This document shows positions 50,519 to 62,881 of a stretch of 64,000 nt of DNA, piece by piece. Position 1 is the first letter of the stretch, and each line of letters begins with the position of its first letter. The translations under genes and the position numbers were made by a program. Source of the stretch: Neiella litorisoli (GTDB lineage Bacteria; Pseudomonadota; Gammaproteobacteria; Enterobacterales; Neiellaceae). Below the pieces are notes generated by a model that did no database searches, had not been told where the DNA came from, and was given only the letters and a program-made list of their open reading frames with translations. The DNA is taken from positions 409,418 to 473,417 of the forward strand of contig NZ_JACXAF010000001.1 in assembly GCF_014773395.1 (NCBI RefSeq), in the 5' to 3' direction.

Positions 50519-51901
50519 CTAGAAGAAGAAAAACGGGCTGGGTTCGAATAACCGCTCTACATCAGTGATGTACTTCTTATCCACTAAGAACAGAATGACA
50601 TGATCGTCTTGCTCAATACGGGTGTCGTCGTGGGCAATCAGCACTTCTTCGCCTCGGACTACGGCACCAATGGTGGTACCTGGCGGCAGCTTGATTTCGC
50701 TGATCATCCGGCCCACTACTTTGGAGGTTGAGGAATCGCCATGAGCGATCGCTTCAATGGCCTCAGCGGCACCGCGTCGCAGCGAGTACACATTAACAAT
50801 ATCGCCGCGCCGGACGTGAGTCAGAAGTGACGAAATCGTTGCTTGCTGTGGCGAGATGGCAATATCAATATCGCCGCCTTGGACCAAATCAACGTAGGCG
50901 CCACGCTGAATCAGCACCATGACTTTGGCGGCGCCCATCCGTTTGGCCAGCATGGCCGACATAATGTTGGCTTCGTCATCATCAGTCACAGCAATAAACA
51001 AATCAGTTTGCTCAACATTTTCTTCGCTGAGCAGCTCCTGATCGGAGGCATCGCCACAGAACACGGTCGCTTTGGCTAACTCAGAAGCGACATATTCGGC
51101 CCGCTGCGGGTTGCGCTCGATTAGTTTCACCGACGGGTGGCTTTTTTCCAGTGCCTGAGCCAAACCCAAACCGACGTTACCGCCACCAACAATAATGATT
51201 TTTTGGTAGGTTTTTTCCAGCCGTTGCAGCTCTGACATCACCGTACGAATGTGCTTGGTATCGGCAATGAAGAATACTTCATCATCGGCTTCAATGATGG
51301 TGGTGCCTTGCGGCCGAATAGGGCGGCCTCGACGAAAAATTGCCGCGACTCGGGTGTCAATGTGGGGCATGTGTTCGCGCAGCGTCGACAGTGCATGACC
51401 GACCAATGAGCCGCCATAGTAGGCTTTTACCGCGACCAAGCTCGCTTTGCCATCGGCAAACTCCATTACCTGCAAGGCACCAGGGCACTCCACCAAACGG
51501 CGAATGTAATTGGTGACGAGTTGCTCAGGAGCGATCAGGTAATCGACCGGCACATCTTGGCTTTGAAAGAGCTTTTCTTTGTATTTGAGGTAATTCGGTG
51601 AGCGAATGCGGGCAATTTTGGTCGGCGTGTGGAACAGTGAATAGGCGACCTGACAGGCGGTCATATTGATTTCATCGCTGCTGGTGACCGCAATCAGCAT
51701 ATCAGCATCTTCGGCTCCGGCTTTTTCCAATACGTCGGGGTGTGAGCCGTATCCTTCAACGACCTGCAGATCGAATCGGTCTTGCAGCTCGCGTAGGCAA
51801 CTGGTGTCGCAGTCAACCACGGTGATTTCGTTTTTTTCACCGACCAGGTTTTCGGCTAAGGTGCCACCGACTTGGCCGGCGCCAAGAATGATGATTTTCA
51901 T
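50519..51901 (-). CDS. trkA: Trk system potassium uptake regulatory protein TrkA
   Basis: TrkA is a peripheral NAD(H)-binding regulator that gates TrkH. Its 460 residues comprise two RCK_N/RCK_C units: the first Rossmann motif [18 protein letters not shown] at the N-terminus and the second [19 protein letters not shown] near residue 235. It ends PSPFFFF (a poly-Phe tail; E. coli has a similar PSPFFL). It lies 3 bp after rsmB and 12 bp before the second trkH. Confidence 0.97.
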   Translation of the reverse strand: MKIIILGAGQVGGTLAENLVGEKNEITVVDCDTSCLRELQDRFDLQVVEGYGSHPDVLEKAGAEDADMLIAVTSSDEINMTACQVAYSLFHTPTKIARIRSPNYLKYKEKLFQSQDVPVDYLIAPEQLVTNYIRRLVECPGALQVMEFADGKASLVAVKAYYGGSLVGHALSTLREHMPHIDTRVAAIFRRGRPIRPQGTTIIEADDEVFFIADTKHIRTVMSELQRLEKTYQKIIIVGGGNVGLGLAQALEKSHPSVKLIERNPQRAEYVASELAKATVFCGDASDQELLSEENVEQTDLFIAVTDDDEANIMSAMLAKRMGAAKVMVLIQRGAYVDLVQGGDIDIAISPQQATISSLLTHVRRGDIVNVYSLRRGAAEAIEAIAHGDSSTSKVVGRMISEIKLPPGTTIGAVVRGEEVLIAHDDTRIEQDDHVILFLVDKKYITDVERLFEPSPFFFF

Positions 51902-51904
51902 GCG

Positions 51905-53212
51905 TTAGGACTTATCCAATTTCTGCAGGCGAGCATAGTAAAACCCATCCATTTGTTGCTGACCTGGCAGAATTTGCCAGCCTGGCATTTCGATTGATTC
52001 GTCGGGGTTTATCGGAACCAACCTAGCATCCGCTTGTGATTGTAAAAAATCGCTGATCTGTAACCGATTTTCAACACTTAATACCGAGCAAGTGGCGTAC
52101 AGCAGGATGCCTTGAGGTTTGAGCATCTGCCAGATGTTGCGCAATATTTGTGACTGAAGTTTAGCCAGTGCATCAATATCTGCTTTTGAACGCAGCCATT
52201 TGATGTCGGGGTGGCGACGGATCACGCCGGTGGCAGAGCAGGGCGCATCGAGCAAAATGGCGTCAAATAGTTCACCATCCCACCAGTCGGTCGTGCTGGC
52301 ATCGCCAGTCAACACGGTCGCGTCAAGTTGCAACCGTTGCAGGTTTTGTTGCACACGCGCCAATCGGCCAGCATCAATATCGATGGCGGTCATCGCGAGC
52401 TGATTGTCGTTGGCCTCTTGCCAATGGCAGGTTTTGCCGCCCGGTGCGGCACAGACATCAAGCACCTTGAGCTGCTTACCTTTGGGCAGCAAGTGAGCGG
52501 CTTGTTGCGCCGCTAAATCTTGCACGGCAAACCAACCTTGGTCATAGCCTGGCAGGCGCGTGACATCGGTTGGTTGCGCCAACAACAGGGCATCAGGCCC
52601 TGCATCAGCGGTTTGTGCTGCAATTTCCGCTTGTTCGAGTTCGTGCTGATAACCGGCCGTTGTTTGCAGTCGTTGATTGACTCGTAACCACATTGGTGCG
52701 CGCTCATTATTGCCCGCTAGAATCGCCTGCCACTGCTCGGGATAATCTTGCTGCAGCGCTTTGATTAGCCAATTGGGATGAGCATATTCGACTGTTGGTG
52801 CTGGCCAGCTTGAAGGTTCATCGGCTTGTCGCTGAATGGTGCGGAGTACCGCATTAATCATGCCGCTAAACGCTTTGCCATTGAGTTGGCGGCTAGCGGC
52901 GACGGTTTCTGAGACGGCCGCATGAGCCGGAATTCGGGTGTGCTTGAGCTGGTAGATACCCACCAGAATCAGATGGTGCAGCACCCGATGGCGACCTTTG
53001 AGTGGCTTGGCGATGCAAGGCTGAGCAAGGCAATCGAGTTGCGGCAACCAACGCAGCGCGCCATAACTGAGCTCGGCAAGCAGACCTTTATCTTTGGGGT
53101 TATCGAGTTTGTTCGGTGCTGCGGCTAATGCATCGGTCAGCGACCGACCTTGCTCCAGTACTTGATAGATCACCTGCGCGGCACAGGCGCGAACATTCAT
53201 GGTGCTGCTCAC
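51905..53212 (-). CDS. rsmB: 16S rRNA (cytosine-967-C5)-methyltransferase RsmB
   Basis: RsmB methylates C967 of 16S rRNA. It has 435 residues. An N-terminal NusB-like RNA-binding domain ([22 protein letters not shown]) is followed by the methyltransferase domain with SAM motif [15 protein letters not shown] and the two catalytic-type cysteines in [22 protein letters not shown] and [11 protein letters not shown]. The start overlaps the fmt stop (ATGA), and trkA follows after 3 bp. Confidence 0.97.
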   Translation of the reverse strand: MSSTMNVRACAAQVIYQVLEQGRSLTDALAAAPNKLDNPKDKGLLAELSYGALRWLPQLDCLAQPCIAKPLKGRHRVLHHLILVGIYQLKHTRIPAHAAVSETVAASRQLNGKAFSGMINAVLRTIQRQADEPSSWPAPTVEYAHPNWLIKALQQDYPEQWQAILAGNNERAPMWLRVNQRLQTTAGYQHELEQAEIAAQTADAGPDALLLAQPTDVTRLPGYDQGWFAVQDLAAQQAAHLLPKGKQLKVLDVCAAPGGKTCHWQEANDNQLAMTAIDIDAGRLARVQQNLQRLQLDATVLTGDASTTDWWDGELFDAILLDAPCSATGVIRRHPDIKWLRSKADIDALAKLQSQILRNIWQMLKPQGILLYATCSVLSVENRLQISDFLQSQADARLVPINPDESIEMPGWQILPGQQQMDGFYYARLQKLDKS

Positions 53213-54174
53213 GATTGCGCTTCTGTTGCTGTTGATTGGAACTGGTTGCCGACGGCAAACCAGTCACCACGCGAGTTCAGCACGTCTGCCACTGCCATTG
53301 CTTTTTTGCCCGGCAGTTGAATCAACGTTAAGCGCAGCACGCCATCGCCAGTGGCGACATCAATGCCTTGTTTGTTGGCCGCTATGATGGTGCCAGCGAC
53401 TTTGTCGCTGGTTGCAGAGAGCACCTCAACTTGATGGATTTTAATCAAGTGGTCGCCAAGTTGAGCCTGACTACCGGGCCACGGCGTGAAGGCGCGCACT
53501 TTGCGGTCAAGTACTGGGGCCGGTTGGTGCCAGTCGAGCAGGGCCTCGGCTTTTGACAGTTTCGCCGCATAAGTGGCTTGTGAGTCGTCTTGCGGTTGGG
53601 CTTGCGTGGTGCCTGACGCCAGCTCCTGCAATGCCTCAAGCAAGGCTTTGGGGCCGAGTTCGGCTAGTTTCTCGTACAGTGTTGCGCTGGTATCCGCTGC
53701 CGTAATTGGGCAGGCGGCTTTTAGCAACATGGCGCCGGTATCAAGGCCTATGTCCATTTGCATAATGGTTACGCCGGTCTCGCTATCGCCAGCTTCTAAA
53801 CTGCGCTGAATTGGGGCTGCGCCGCGCCACTTTGGCAAGAGTGATCCGTGAACATTAATGCAGCCCAGCTTGGGGGTATCGAGTACCGCTTGAGGAAGCA
53901 GTAAGCCGTAGGCAACCACCACCATGATGTCGGCGTTGAGCGCCGCTAACTCAGCCTGTGACTGTTCTGTTTTTAACGTTTCTGGTTGGTAAACAGGGAT
54001 CTCGGCATTGACCGCTAGTTGCTTCACGGCGCTAGCCTGAAGCTTCTTGCCGCGACCAGCAGGGCGATCCGGTTGCGAATAAACGGCAACGACCTGATGC
54101 TCGCTGTCAATAAGCGCCTGCAAATGGCGGGCGGCAAAATCGGGAGTTCCAGCAAATACAATGTTTAGAGGCAA
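53209..54174 (-). CDS. fmt: Methionyl-tRNA formyltransferase
   Basis: Fmt formylates initiator Met-tRNA using 10-formyltetrahydrofolate. It has 321 residues (E. coli 315). [18 protein letters not shown] opens the protein; the catalytic Asn-His-Asp region is in [36 protein letters not shown]. The C-terminal OB-like tRNA-binding domain starts near residue 205. It lies 15 bp after def and overlaps rsmB by four bases. Confidence 0.97.
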   Translation of the reverse strand: MPLNIVFAGTPDFAARHLQALIDSEHQVVAVYSQPDRPAGRGKKLQASAVKQLAVNAEIPVYQPETLKTEQSQAELAALNADIMVVVAYGLLLPQAVLDTPKLGCINVHGSLLPKWRGAAPIQRSLEAGDSETGVTIMQMDIGLDTGAMLLKAACPITAADTSATLYEKLAELGPKALLEALQELASGTTQAQPQDDSQATYAAKLSKAEALLDWHQPAPVLDRKVRAFTPWPGSQAQLGDHLIKIHQVEVLSATSDKVAGTIIAANKQGIDVATGDGVLRLTLIQLPGKKAMAVADVLNSRGDWFAVGNQFQSTATEAQS

Positions 54175-54189
54175 GGGAGCTTCCTTTCG

Positions 54190-54702
54190 TTAAGCTTGGC
54201 GAGCGGCAAGGCGCGCTTCTTTTTCCAGTTTCTTTTTGATTCGCTCGCGCTTCAGTGGCGAAAGGTAGTCGACAAACAGCTTACCTTTAAGGTGATCGAG
54301 TTCGTGTTGCACGCAGATCGCCAACAAACCTTCGGCTTCTTTCTCGTACGGATTGCCGTCACGATCAAGTGCTTTAAAGGTGATTTTCTCAGCGCGATCG
54401 ACATCGGCATAGCAACCAGGAACCGACAAACAGCCTTCTTGGTTAATCATACTGCCTTGCTTGTCGGTGATTTCTGGATTAATTAGCACCAATGGCTCAT
54501 CGCCTTCATCGCTGACGTCCATCACGACGATGCGTTGGTGAATATCAACCTGGGTGGCCGCTAAGCCAACACCTTGTTCGTGGCGCATGGTGTCAAACAT
54601 GTCATCGACAATTTGACGAATGGAGTCATCAACGACCTCAACCGGTTTAGCGACGGTGCGAAGACGTTCATCAGGGAAGCGAAGTACTGGAAGTAATGCC
54701 AT
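54190..54702 (-). CDS. def: Peptide deformylase
   Basis: Def removes the N-formyl group from nascent proteins. It has 170 residues (E. coli 169). Metal-site motifs are all present: [16 protein letters not shown] and QHELDHLKG. The frame extends 13 codons upstream, but the ATG at 54702 ([14 protein letters not shown]) matches the family. It is first of def-fmt-rsmB-trkA-trkH and divergent from the LysM gene. Confidence 0.97.
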   Translation of the reverse strand: MALLPVLRFPDERLRTVAKPVEVVDDSIRQIVDDMFDTMRHEQGVGLAATQVDIHQRIVVMDVSDEGDEPLVLINPEITDKQGSMINQEGCLSVPGCYADVDRAEKITFKALDRDGNPYEKEAEGLLAICVQHELDHLKGKLFVDYLSPLKRERIKKKLEKEARLAARQA

Positions 54703-54833
54703 ATGTCTGCCGTTAATTTCTGTGAGCCGATGGGGCTGCATCAGTTGCTCTGTTGTAATAATCTGTCATTTTAAATGGTAGCCTGTTGTTGGAACAAGGT
54801 TTTGCCGCACTTTGCCCTAACAAGGAAGCTTGC

Positions 54834-55928
54834 ATGAGCACAAAAAGATGGTCTGCGCTGTTGCTGACAATGTTGTTTACGTTGCAAACCGCGCCACTGG
54901 TCACGGCTACCGAACTGAAAGTTCGCGATGACTACCCCGAAGTCTATGTCGTCAAGAAAGGCGACACCCTGTGGGATATCTCTGAGCTGTTTCTCGCCAC
55001 CCCTTGGCTTTGGCCACAATTGTGGCAGGCAAACCCGCAGGTTGATAATCCGCACCTGATTTACCCTGGCGATCACCTGTACTTGAACTTCATCAATGGC
55101 AAGCCGGTACTGAGTAAGAAAAAGCGAATCAAGCTGTCGCCAACCATTCGGGCTGTCGCCCACGATCAAGCAATTCCAACGCTGCCGCTCGCTGAGGTGA
55201 AATCCTATTTAAAGCGAGAGCAAATCGTCAGCCGTGCAGAGCTTGATAAATTGCCGATGGTGTTGGGCACCAATGAGGGCAATAAACGAGGCTATGCTCA
55301 GCAACTTTGGTATGCCAAAGGCGATTTAGAAGGTCAGCAAAATTACGGCATCTATCGTGTGGTCGGGCCGTTGCAGCGCCCCAAAACCCATGAAACTCTT
55401 GGTATGCGTTTGATGCTGGTGGCTGTTGCTCAGGCCAAAGCGGCCGATAAAGAGGGCTTAATTGCTTTGGACATCGAATCCAGCATTCAGGAAATCAATC
55501 AGGGCGATCGCATTTTACCGCTGTATCCGGCAGAGCAGTTCTCCGCAGTTTTTCAGCCGTCGGTTCCTGAGCAAACCATCACCGGACAAATTATTGCCAC
55601 CCATAGCGATGGCCGCTATTTCATCGCCCATGAAATTGTCGTGATTGACCGAGGTACCGCAGATGGCCTGAAACCGGGCCACCTGTTGCAAGTGGTTCAA
55701 AACGGTAAACCGATTGTTGATGATGACAGCCAGCCTGTGTATCTCGAGGACACCAGCCGCTACGACCAAATCGAAGGGGCGATTATCAACGTCGGTAAAA
55801 CTCAGTTGCCCGATGAAGTGCGCGGCCACCTGATGGTATTTAGAACCTTTGAAAATGTCAGCTACGCTATGATTATGGCTGCAGAGCGTCAGTTATCCTT
55901 GTTTGATACGGTGACCAGCGCGCCATAA
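54834..55928 (+). CDS. Secreted LysM-domain protein
   Basis: This is a 364-residue exported protein. The signal peptide (STKRWSALLLTMLFTLQTAP) is cleaved near VTATE. One LysM peptidoglycan-binding domain spans about residues 38-85 (YVVKKGDTLWDISELFLATPWLWPQLWQANPQV ... IYPGDHLYL). The remaining ~270 residues form an uncharacterised domain with no enzyme motif I recognise. The frame opens at 54786, but the ATG at 54834 follows AAGGAAG and gives a proper signal peptide. Position between def (divergent) and dprA is conserved in Alteromonadales and Vibrionales. Confidence 0.9.
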   Translation: MSTKRWSALLLTMLFTLQTAPLVTATELKVRDDYPEVYVVKKGDTLWDISELFLATPWLWPQLWQANPQVDNPHLIYPGDHLYLNFINGKPVLSKKKRIKLSPTIRAVAHDQAIPTLPLAEVKSYLKREQIVSRAELDKLPMVLGTNEGNKRGYAQQLWYAKGDLEGQQNYGIYRVVGPLQRPKTHETLGMRLMLVAVAQAKAADKEGLIALDIESSIQEINQGDRILPLYPAEQFSAVFQPSVPEQTITGQIIATHSDGRYFIAHEIVVIDRGTADGLKPGHLLQVVQNGKPIVDDDSQPVYLEDTSRYDQIEGAIINVGKTQLPDEVRGHLMVFRTFENVSYAMIMAAERQLSLFDTVTSAP

Positions 55929-55955
55929 CCATTCATTTGCTACAGGAGTCGGTTC

Positions 55956-57038
55956 ATGGAAGAACGACACCAGTGGCTGAACTTACTTGCAGTGCCAGGT
56001 ATTGGTTCGCTGACCATTGCCCGTTGGTATCAGCACGGCCTCATGGCAGAGGTGTTCAGCCAAGATCCCATTACCTACAAAAAGCTTGGATTAAACCAAG
56101 CTCAGCAGCACGCCCTTTGTCAGCCCGATACCTGCTACCTTGATCGCGTAGAGCATTGGTGCGCGCAAAGCGGCGGCTTCTATATTCACCGCGATCATTC
56201 CTCTTATCCGAAATTGCTCAACGAAATTACCGATCCGCCACCGGTTTTGTTTGGCTTAGGCAATGTTGACTGTCTTGAGCAACCGCAGTTGGCGATTGTT
56301 GGTAGTCGTCATGCCAGTCCCTCCGGACGTGGTTTAGCGAAGCGATTTGCCGCTGATGTCACCGACTGCGGCTATCTGGTGTCATCGGGATTAGCGTTAG
56401 GGATTGATGCCTGCGCCCATGAAGGCGCATTAGAGCGAGGTACAACACTCGCTGTGTTGGGCTCAGGGCTGGGGTCTATCTACCCCAAACGTCATCAAGG
56501 TTTGGCGCAGCGCATTATCGATAGTGGCGGTTTGTTAGTTAGCGAGCAGCCACCATGGGTGAAGCCGCAAGGTTTTCTGTTTCCGCGTCGAAATCGGATT
56601 TTGAGTGGTTTGGCCGAAGGCGTGCTGGTGGTCGAGGCCAGTGAGCGCTCGGGTTCTTTGATCACCGCGCGATTAGCCGCTGAGCAAGGCCGAGAAGTCT
56701 TTGCGCTGCCGGGTGCGGTTGGTAACCCAAACAGCAAGGGCTGCCATCGTTTGATCAAAGATGGCGCGGTGCTCGTAGAGGAAGTAGCAGATATTTTTGT
56801 TGTCCCAAGTTTAAAACCTGGGAGCGCGCCCCCAAATAGTTCTGCAGAAGCACAACAACAAACATTGCCAAAAAGTGTTTTGTTGGATAACGTTAGAGAC
56901 AGTGCTACCTCAGTAGATGAATTAGTCCAACAAACCGGTCTAGCCGTCGATGTAGTGCTGTCAGAGCTACTAACTCTTGAGTTGCAAGGTTATGTGGCTG
57001 CCGTTCCGGGAGGTTTTATCCGTTTACGGGGGAGCTGA
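55956..57038 (+). CDS. dprA: DNA processing protein DprA/Smf
   Basis: DprA binds single-stranded DNA and loads RecA during natural transformation. It has 360 residues. The Rossmann-like core contains [65 protein letters not shown] and [27 protein letters not shown]. An HhH-like N-terminal part and a C-terminal winged-helix ([27 protein letters not shown]) are also visible. smg starts one base after its stop. Confidence 0.96.
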   Translation: MEERHQWLNLLAVPGIGSLTIARWYQHGLMAEVFSQDPITYKKLGLNQAQQHALCQPDTCYLDRVEHWCAQSGGFYIHRDHSSYPKLLNEITDPPPVLFGLGNVDCLEQPQLAIVGSRHASPSGRGLAKRFAADVTDCGYLVSSGLALGIDACAHEGALERGTTLAVLGSGLGSIYPKRHQGLAQRIIDSGGLLVSEQPPWVKPQGFLFPRRNRILSGLAEGVLVVEASERSGSLITARLAAEQGREVFALPGAVGNPNSKGCHRLIKDGAVLVEEVADIFVVPSLKPGSAPPNSSAEAQQQTLPKSVLLDNVRDSATSVDELVQQTGLAVDVVLSELLTLELQGYVAAVPGGFIRLRGS

Positions 57039-57039
57039 C

Positions 57040-57513
57040 ATGTTTGATATTTTGATGTATCTGTTTGAAAACTTTATCCACAGTGAAGTGGAAATTATGG
57101 TCGACCATGACGAGTTGACCGAAGAGCTCACCCGTGCTGGTTTCCACAAAGAGGAAATCCTCAAAGCGTTGGCGTGGCTTGAGCGTCTTGCAGACTTGCA
57201 AGATAGCGACAAACATCCCTACCTGTACAAGCAGACGCAACCTGCTGTTCGTATCTACACGGCTGATGAAATGGCCAAAATTGACGCGAACTGCCGCGGT
57301 TTCTTGATGTTCCTTGAGCAGGCTCAGGTTCTTGATAATAGCACTCGTGAAATGGTCATTGACCGTGTGATGGAGCTGGATATGGCTGAAATCACACTGG
57401 AAGATCTGAAGTGGGTGGTATTGATGGTGTTGTTTAATGTGCCAGGCAAAGAAGGCGCATATTCACAGATGGAAGATCTGTTATTCGACATCAATGAAGG
57501 TTACCTGAACTAG
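57040..57513 (+). CDS. smg: Smg family protein (DUF494)
   Basis: This is a 157-residue protein of unknown function, conserved next to dprA. It starts [20 protein letters not shown] at ATG 57040, preceded by GGGGGAGC. The longer open frame from 56977 is rejected because it overlaps dprA and does not match the family length (157 in E. coli). It is acidic and helix-rich, with [19 protein letters not shown] near the C-terminus. Confidence 0.93.
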   Translation: MFDILMYLFENFIHSEVEIMVDHDELTEELTRAGFHKEEILKALAWLERLADLQDSDKHPYLYKQTQPAVRIYTADEMAKIDANCRGFLMFLEQAQVLDNSTREMVIDRVMELDMAEITLEDLKWVVLMVLFNVPGKEGAYSQMEDLLFDINEGYLN

Positions 57514-57533
57514 ATGCTATACCTGTTACCCCA

Positions 57534-58097
57534 ATGAGTAGCGGTATAGACCACAAATTATTTAGTCAGCATGAGCATGCCCTTGAGCAAGACCATGGTG
57601 ACTGTCCTCAGTGCGGCCACAAATTACTGTTGAAACACGGTAAGCGTGGCCCTTTCATCGGTTGCAGCCATTATCCCGAATGTGATTATTTGCAGCCGCT
57701 CCATCATCATGCCGATTCCAGCATCAAACAGGTGCTCGATGGCACCTCATGTCCTGACTGTGGAAAACAGTTAGCGCTCAAGCAGGGCCGTTATGGCATG
57801 TTTGTCGGCTGCACTGGCTTTCCAGAATGCCATCACACCGAACAAATTGATGACACACCTTCGACTGAGCTTACCTGCCCACAGTGTAAAAAAGGCCAAT
57901 TGATTGAGCGCACATCACGCTACGGTAAATCGTTTTACGCCTGCAGCAGCTATCCGAAATGCCAGTTTGCAGTGAACCATCCACCGCGTCAGGGCAACTG
58001 TCAGTTTTGTGGTTTTGAGTTGCTTGTCGAGCGTAAAATGGCGTCCGGCAAGGTGTTAGTCTGTGCGAGTAAGAAATGCGGCAAAAAGCAACAATAG
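57534..58097 (+). CDS. yrdD: Topoisomerase-type zinc-finger protein (YrdD-like)
   Basis: This is a 187-residue protein made almost only of zinc ribbons related to the C-terminus of topoisomerase I. Four units can be read: CPQC...CSHYPEC, CPDC...CTGFPEC, CPQC...CSSYPKC, and CQFC...CASKKC. It has no topoisomerase catalytic domain. It probably binds nucleic acid; the exact role is unknown. It lies 20 bp after smg and is convergent with purK. Confidence 0.9.
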   Translation: MSSGIDHKLFSQHEHALEQDHGDCPQCGHKLLLKHGKRGPFIGCSHYPECDYLQPLHHHADSSIKQVLDGTSCPDCGKQLALKQGRYGMFVGCTGFPECHHTEQIDDTPSTELTCPQCKKGQLIERTSRYGKSFYACSSYPKCQFAVNHPPRQGNCQFCGFELLVERKMASGKVLVCASKKCGKKQQ

Positions 58098-58120
58098 TGC
58101 CTTTTGCCGTTAGTGAGTAT

Positions 58121-59260
58121 TTACTGGGCGAACTTTTGGCTGGCGTCTTTTAACCCTGGAAAGTCTGCTTCCGGCAGTAAGGCTAACAAGCGGTTTAACT
58201 GCGCCAATAACTGCTCTTGATCGCTGGCCGCGACATTAATGTGGCCCATTTTGCGACCGGCACGTTTTTCTTTGCCATACCAATGCAAATGAACACCGGC
58301 CAGAGCGTGCGCTGCGCTATCGACATAGTCACAACCGAGAATATTAACCATGGCTGTTGGCCGAACTAATTCGGTACTGCCGAGTGGTAAGTCGCACACC
58401 GCGCGTAAGTGGTTTTCGAATTGGCAAATATCAGCCCCTTGTTGGGTCCAATGGCCGGAGTTGTGTACTCGTGGTGCCAGTTCATTGACCAGCAAGGTGC
58501 CTTTGACATCAAAGAACTCAATGGCCAGCACGCCAACGTATTCCAACTCAGTAGCAATCTTGCTGAATGCATCGACCGCTTGTTGTTGCAATTCAGCGGA
58601 TGCTGCTGGTGCGTATGACAGGCTCAGGACACCGTTTTCATGATGATTCTGGGTGATCGGGTAAACCGACACGTCGCCAGCACGATTGCGAACCCCGATC
58701 ACCGATACTTCGCGATCGAATGGTACCCACTCTTCGGCGACCATGGCTTGATTGGGCGAGCTTTCGGCCAAGAAGGTTTCAATCTCGGCCCACACGGCAT
58801 CGATGTCATCGGCAGATTTGAGACGCCACTGACCTTTGCCATCATAGCCTTCAAGTGCGCTTTTCAGTACTAACGGCAAACCAATCTCAGTTGTTGCTTG
58901 TTGTAAATCGGCTTTAGTGGCTAATACCCTGTATTTAGCATTGGCGACATCGACTAAATCCAACAGCTGCTTTTCCAAGCGGCGGTCACCGCCAACGCGA
59001 ATGGCGCGCTCGCCGGGCAAAAACTTACCACTGGCTTGGCTCTCAACCAGAATGTCGTTGGGAATGTGTTCGAACTCGGCGGTAATGACATCACAGTCAC
59101 GGATGCCCGCAGCCAAATCTTGTTGGTAGTCTTCCAATGTCACTGGATGAACGACTGAGTGAGTTCGGACATCATAAGCGCGCACTTGAATGCCTAACGG
59201 TGCGCCCGCCAATGCCATCATACGAGCCAGTTGACCGGCTCCCAACACCAATACCTTCAT
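58121..59260 (-). CDS. purK: 5-(carboxyamino)imidazole ribonucleotide synthase
   Basis: PurK carboxylates AIR to N5-CAIR with ATP and bicarbonate in purine synthesis. It has 379 residues in an ATP-grasp fold. The N-terminal motif is VLVLGAGQLARMMALAGAPLG, with ATP-grasp parts LPLVLKSALEGYDGKGQWRL, VAEEWVPFDREVSVIGVR and NELAPRVHNSGHWTQQG. It lies 4 bp after purE. Confidence 0.97.
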   Translation of the reverse strand: MKVLVLGAGQLARMMALAGAPLGIQVRAYDVRTHSVVHPVTLEDYQQDLAAGIRDCDVITAEFEHIPNDILVESQASGKFLPGERAIRVGGDRRLEKQLLDLVDVANAKYRVLATKADLQQATTEIGLPLVLKSALEGYDGKGQWRLKSADDIDAVWAEIETFLAESSPNQAMVAEEWVPFDREVSVIGVRNRAGDVSVYPITQNHHENGVLSLSYAPAASAELQQQAVDAFSKIATELEYVGVLAIEFFDVKGTLLVNELAPRVHNSGHWTQQGADICQFENHLRAVCDLPLGSTELVRPTAMVNILGCDYVDSAAHALAGVHLHWYGKEKRAGRKMGHINVAASDQEQLLAQLNRLLALLPEADFPGLKDASQKFAQ

Positions 59261-59264
59261 GCAA

Positions 59265-59750
59265 TTAGTCCTCAGACGGATCCGGCTGACTTAATACGGT
59301 GTCTGTTTGGTTTTTACGGAACTCACCGACTTTGGCTTGGACGGCAGGGTCAAAGGCGCCTATGATTTGAGCCGCCAATAACCCGGCGTTGGCTGCACCG
59401 GCATCGCCAATGGCTAAGGTACCAACGGCAACACCTTTTGGCATTTGCACGATTGATAGCAGCGAGTCGATTCCTTTGAGCATCCGCGATTGCACTGGCA
59501 CACCGAGCACCGGCAGGCTGGTAAACGCAGCTGTCATACCCGGTAAATGAGCGGCGCCGCCTGCGCCTCCGATAATCACTTTCAGGCCTCGCTCTTGCGC
59601 AGAGCTGGCATATTCGGCAAGCAGTTGGGGAGTGCGGTGGGCAGAAACCACTTTGGTTTCGTACTCAATGCCAAATGTGTCTAACATATCGGCGGCGTGC
59701 TTCATGGTGGGCCAGTCTGACTTTGACCCCATGATAATTCCAACTTGCAT
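59265..59750 (-). CDS. purE: N5-carboxyaminoimidazole ribonucleotide mutase
   Basis: PurE converts N5-CAIR to CAIR. It has 161 residues. Signature: [53 protein letters not shown] and [34 protein letters not shown]. The frame is open 61 codons upstream, but ATG 59750 follows AGGAAA and fits the family start ([12 protein letters not shown]). It is cotranscribed with purK and divergent from tsaC. Confidence 0.97.
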   Translation of the reverse strand: MQVGIIMGSKSDWPTMKHAADMLDTFGIEYETKVVSAHRTPQLLAEYASSAQERGLKVIIGGAGGAAHLPGMTAAFTSLPVLGVPVQSRMLKGIDSLLSIVQMPKGVAVGTLAIGDAGAANAGLLAAQIIGAFDPAVQAKVGEFRKNQTDTVLSQPDPSED

Positions 59751-59939
59751 GGCTATTTCCTGCTGTTCGAGCGGTATTAAATCAAAAGTGGCGGAATTAT
59801 AGCGATTTTCGCCATCAAGTTGAATTCGCAAGCGCTGCTGATTCGCACAAATGCTGATGAGCGAGTTGCACAGTACCCTCGGTTGGTGATTTGCGGTAAG
59901 CTCCGACCATTCGTAAATGCAAATGACTACCACTTAGGA

Positions 59940-60488
59940 ATGATTGATCCGTTACTGGCACTGAACCAAGGCGAGGTAATTGCCTATCCAACTGAAGCAG
60001 TTTTTGGCTTGGGCTGCGACCCAGACAATGAAGCGGCAGTGATGAAGCTTTTGGCAATCAAGCAACGACCTATCGAAAAAGGCTTAATCTTAGTTGCAGC
60101 CAATGCCCAGCAACTTGCTGATTATGTCAATTTTGAGTCGCTGTCAGCAGAGCAGCGTCAACGCGTTGATGCCAGTTGGCCGGGGCCGTTTTCTTGGGTG
60201 ATTGAAAAGCAGCCACAGGTACCGACATTCCTCAGTGGTCAGTTTGATTCGTTGGCGGTGCGAGTCAGCGCCCATCCAGAAGTACAAAAGCTTTGTTTGG
60301 CGTTTGGTAAGCCGTTGGTATCAACCAGCGCTAATCTCACGGGCGAACCGCCATGCCGGACCACCGAGCAAGTGATCGCTCAGCTTGGCGAATTGCTCGT
60401 GGCGGTTCACCCTGGAGAATGCGACGTCAATGCTAACCCAAGCGAGATCCGTGATGCGCGCAGTAATCAAATTCTTCGCCCCAGTTAA
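59940..60488 (+). CDS. tsaC: Threonylcarbamoyl-AMP synthase (TsaC/YrdC)
   Basis: TsaC makes threonylcarbamoyl-AMP for t6A37 modification of tRNAs reading ANN codons. Motifs: GEVIAYPTEAVFGLGCDPDNEAAVMKLLAIKQRP, GLILVAAN, SWPGPFSWVI, SLAVRVSAHP and LVSTSANLTGEPPCRT. The start is uncertain. ATG 59940 gives 182 residues (E. coli 190), but its AGGA is only one base away; upstream in-frame starts exist as far as ATG 59820, and a TTG/GTG near 59884 is also possible. hemF follows after 21 bp. Confidence 0.92.
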   Translation: MIDPLLALNQGEVIAYPTEAVFGLGCDPDNEAAVMKLLAIKQRPIEKGLILVAANAQQLADYVNFESLSAEQRQRVDASWPGPFSWVIEKQPQVPTFLSGQFDSLAVRVSAHPEVQKLCLAFGKPLVSTSANLTGEPPCRTTEQVIAQLGELLVAVHPGECDVNANPSEIRDARSNQILRPS

Positions 60489-61897
<1,409 letters not shown>

Positions 61898-61982
61898 TAT
61901 CGTGTCCTCACGAATTTGGCGCAGTGTATCAAACTTAGCCGCCATTACTCCGCATAATACCGCCAGCATTTGAGGCCTTACT

Positions 61983-62807
61983 ATGGATCAGTACGCCGTT
62001 TTCGGTCGCCCCATTCAACAAAGCAAGTCACCTTTTATCCATCGTCTGTTCGCTGAACAAACTCATCAGCAACTCACTTATGGAGCGATTGAGCCGAGCG
62101 AAGATGAATCATTTGCCGAAGCTGCCACGGCGTTTTTCCAAAGTGGCGGCAAAGGTTGTAATGTCACCATGCCGTTTAAACATGACGCCCATGAGTTTGC
62201 CAGCCAACTATCCGAACGGGCTAAGATCGCAGGTGCGGTCAATACTCTCAAGCTGTTAGATGATGGTGGCATCTTAGGAGACAACACCGACGGTGCCGGG
62301 TTGGTTGCGGATCTCAAACTCAATCACGTTGAACTTGAAGGCGCACGTATCTTAATTATTGGTGCTGGCGGTGCCGCGCGTGGAACCTTGTTGCCATTAT
62401 TAGAGGAACAGCCCGCTCAGCTGGATATTGTCAATCGCACGGCGAGTAAGGCCCAGCAATTGGCCGACTTGTTTCCTAACCACGACAATATCAATGCCCT
62501 TGGCTTTCAAGCTTTGGCGGACAGTTATGATGTGGTGATTAACAGTACTTCTGCCAGTATGACCGAACAATTACCGCCGGTTCCTGCTGCCATTATTAGT
62601 GAAAACACGTGTGTGTATGACATGGTATATCGTCAGCAGCCAACAGTGTTTATGGAGTGGGCGACGCACTTAGGCGCGCGCAAAGCGATTGATGGTCTTG
62701 GTATGCTGGTGGCTCAAGCGGCCGAATCATTTGCAGTCTGGCGTGGCATTCGCCCGGGTATGCGTCAAGTGCTGAGAGAATTGAACAAGAACCTCGGACG
62801 GATTTAG
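61983..62807 (+). CDS. aroE: Shikimate dehydrogenase
   Basis: AroE is the NADP-dependent enzyme reducing 3-dehydroshikimate to shikimate in aromatic amino acid synthesis. It has 274 residues (E. coli 272). The substrate motif is [20 protein letters not shown]; the catalytic Lys is in [20 protein letters not shown] and the Rossmann loop [18 protein letters not shown] follow. It is convergent with yrdA across a shared terminator. Confidence 0.97.
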   Translation: MDQYAVFGRPIQQSKSPFIHRLFAEQTHQQLTYGAIEPSEDESFAEAATAFFQSGGKGCNVTMPFKHDAHEFASQLSERAKIAGAVNTLKLLDDGGILGDNTDGAGLVADLKLNHVELEGARILIIGAGGAARGTLLPLLEEQPAQLDIVNRTASKAQQLADLFPNHDNINALGFQALADSYDVVINSTSASMTEQLPPVPAAIISENTCVYDMVYRQQPTVFMEWATHLGARKAIDGLGMLVAQAAESFAVWRGIRPGMRQVLRELNKNLGRI

Positions 62808-62831
62808 CGCTCGCTCTAGATACGGCAACTT

Positions 62832-62877
62832 ACCGTTCGTATCGACGCTGACGAATACGAACGGTCATCAGTTTTTC
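62832..62877. terminator. Hairpin terminator between aroE and yrdA
   Basis: The inverted repeat ACCGTTCGTAT / ATACGAACGGT (62832-62865, 12-base loop) is followed by CATCAGTTTTT. It is placed to serve aroE and, less well, the convergent yrdA. Confidence 0.65.
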
Positions 62878-62881
62878 TTCT

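Noticed and set aside
57075..57083. TTATCCACA, a perfect DnaA box inside smg
   Set aside because: A single isolated 9-mer inside a coding region is expected by chance and has no neighbouring boxes or AT-rich unwinding element.
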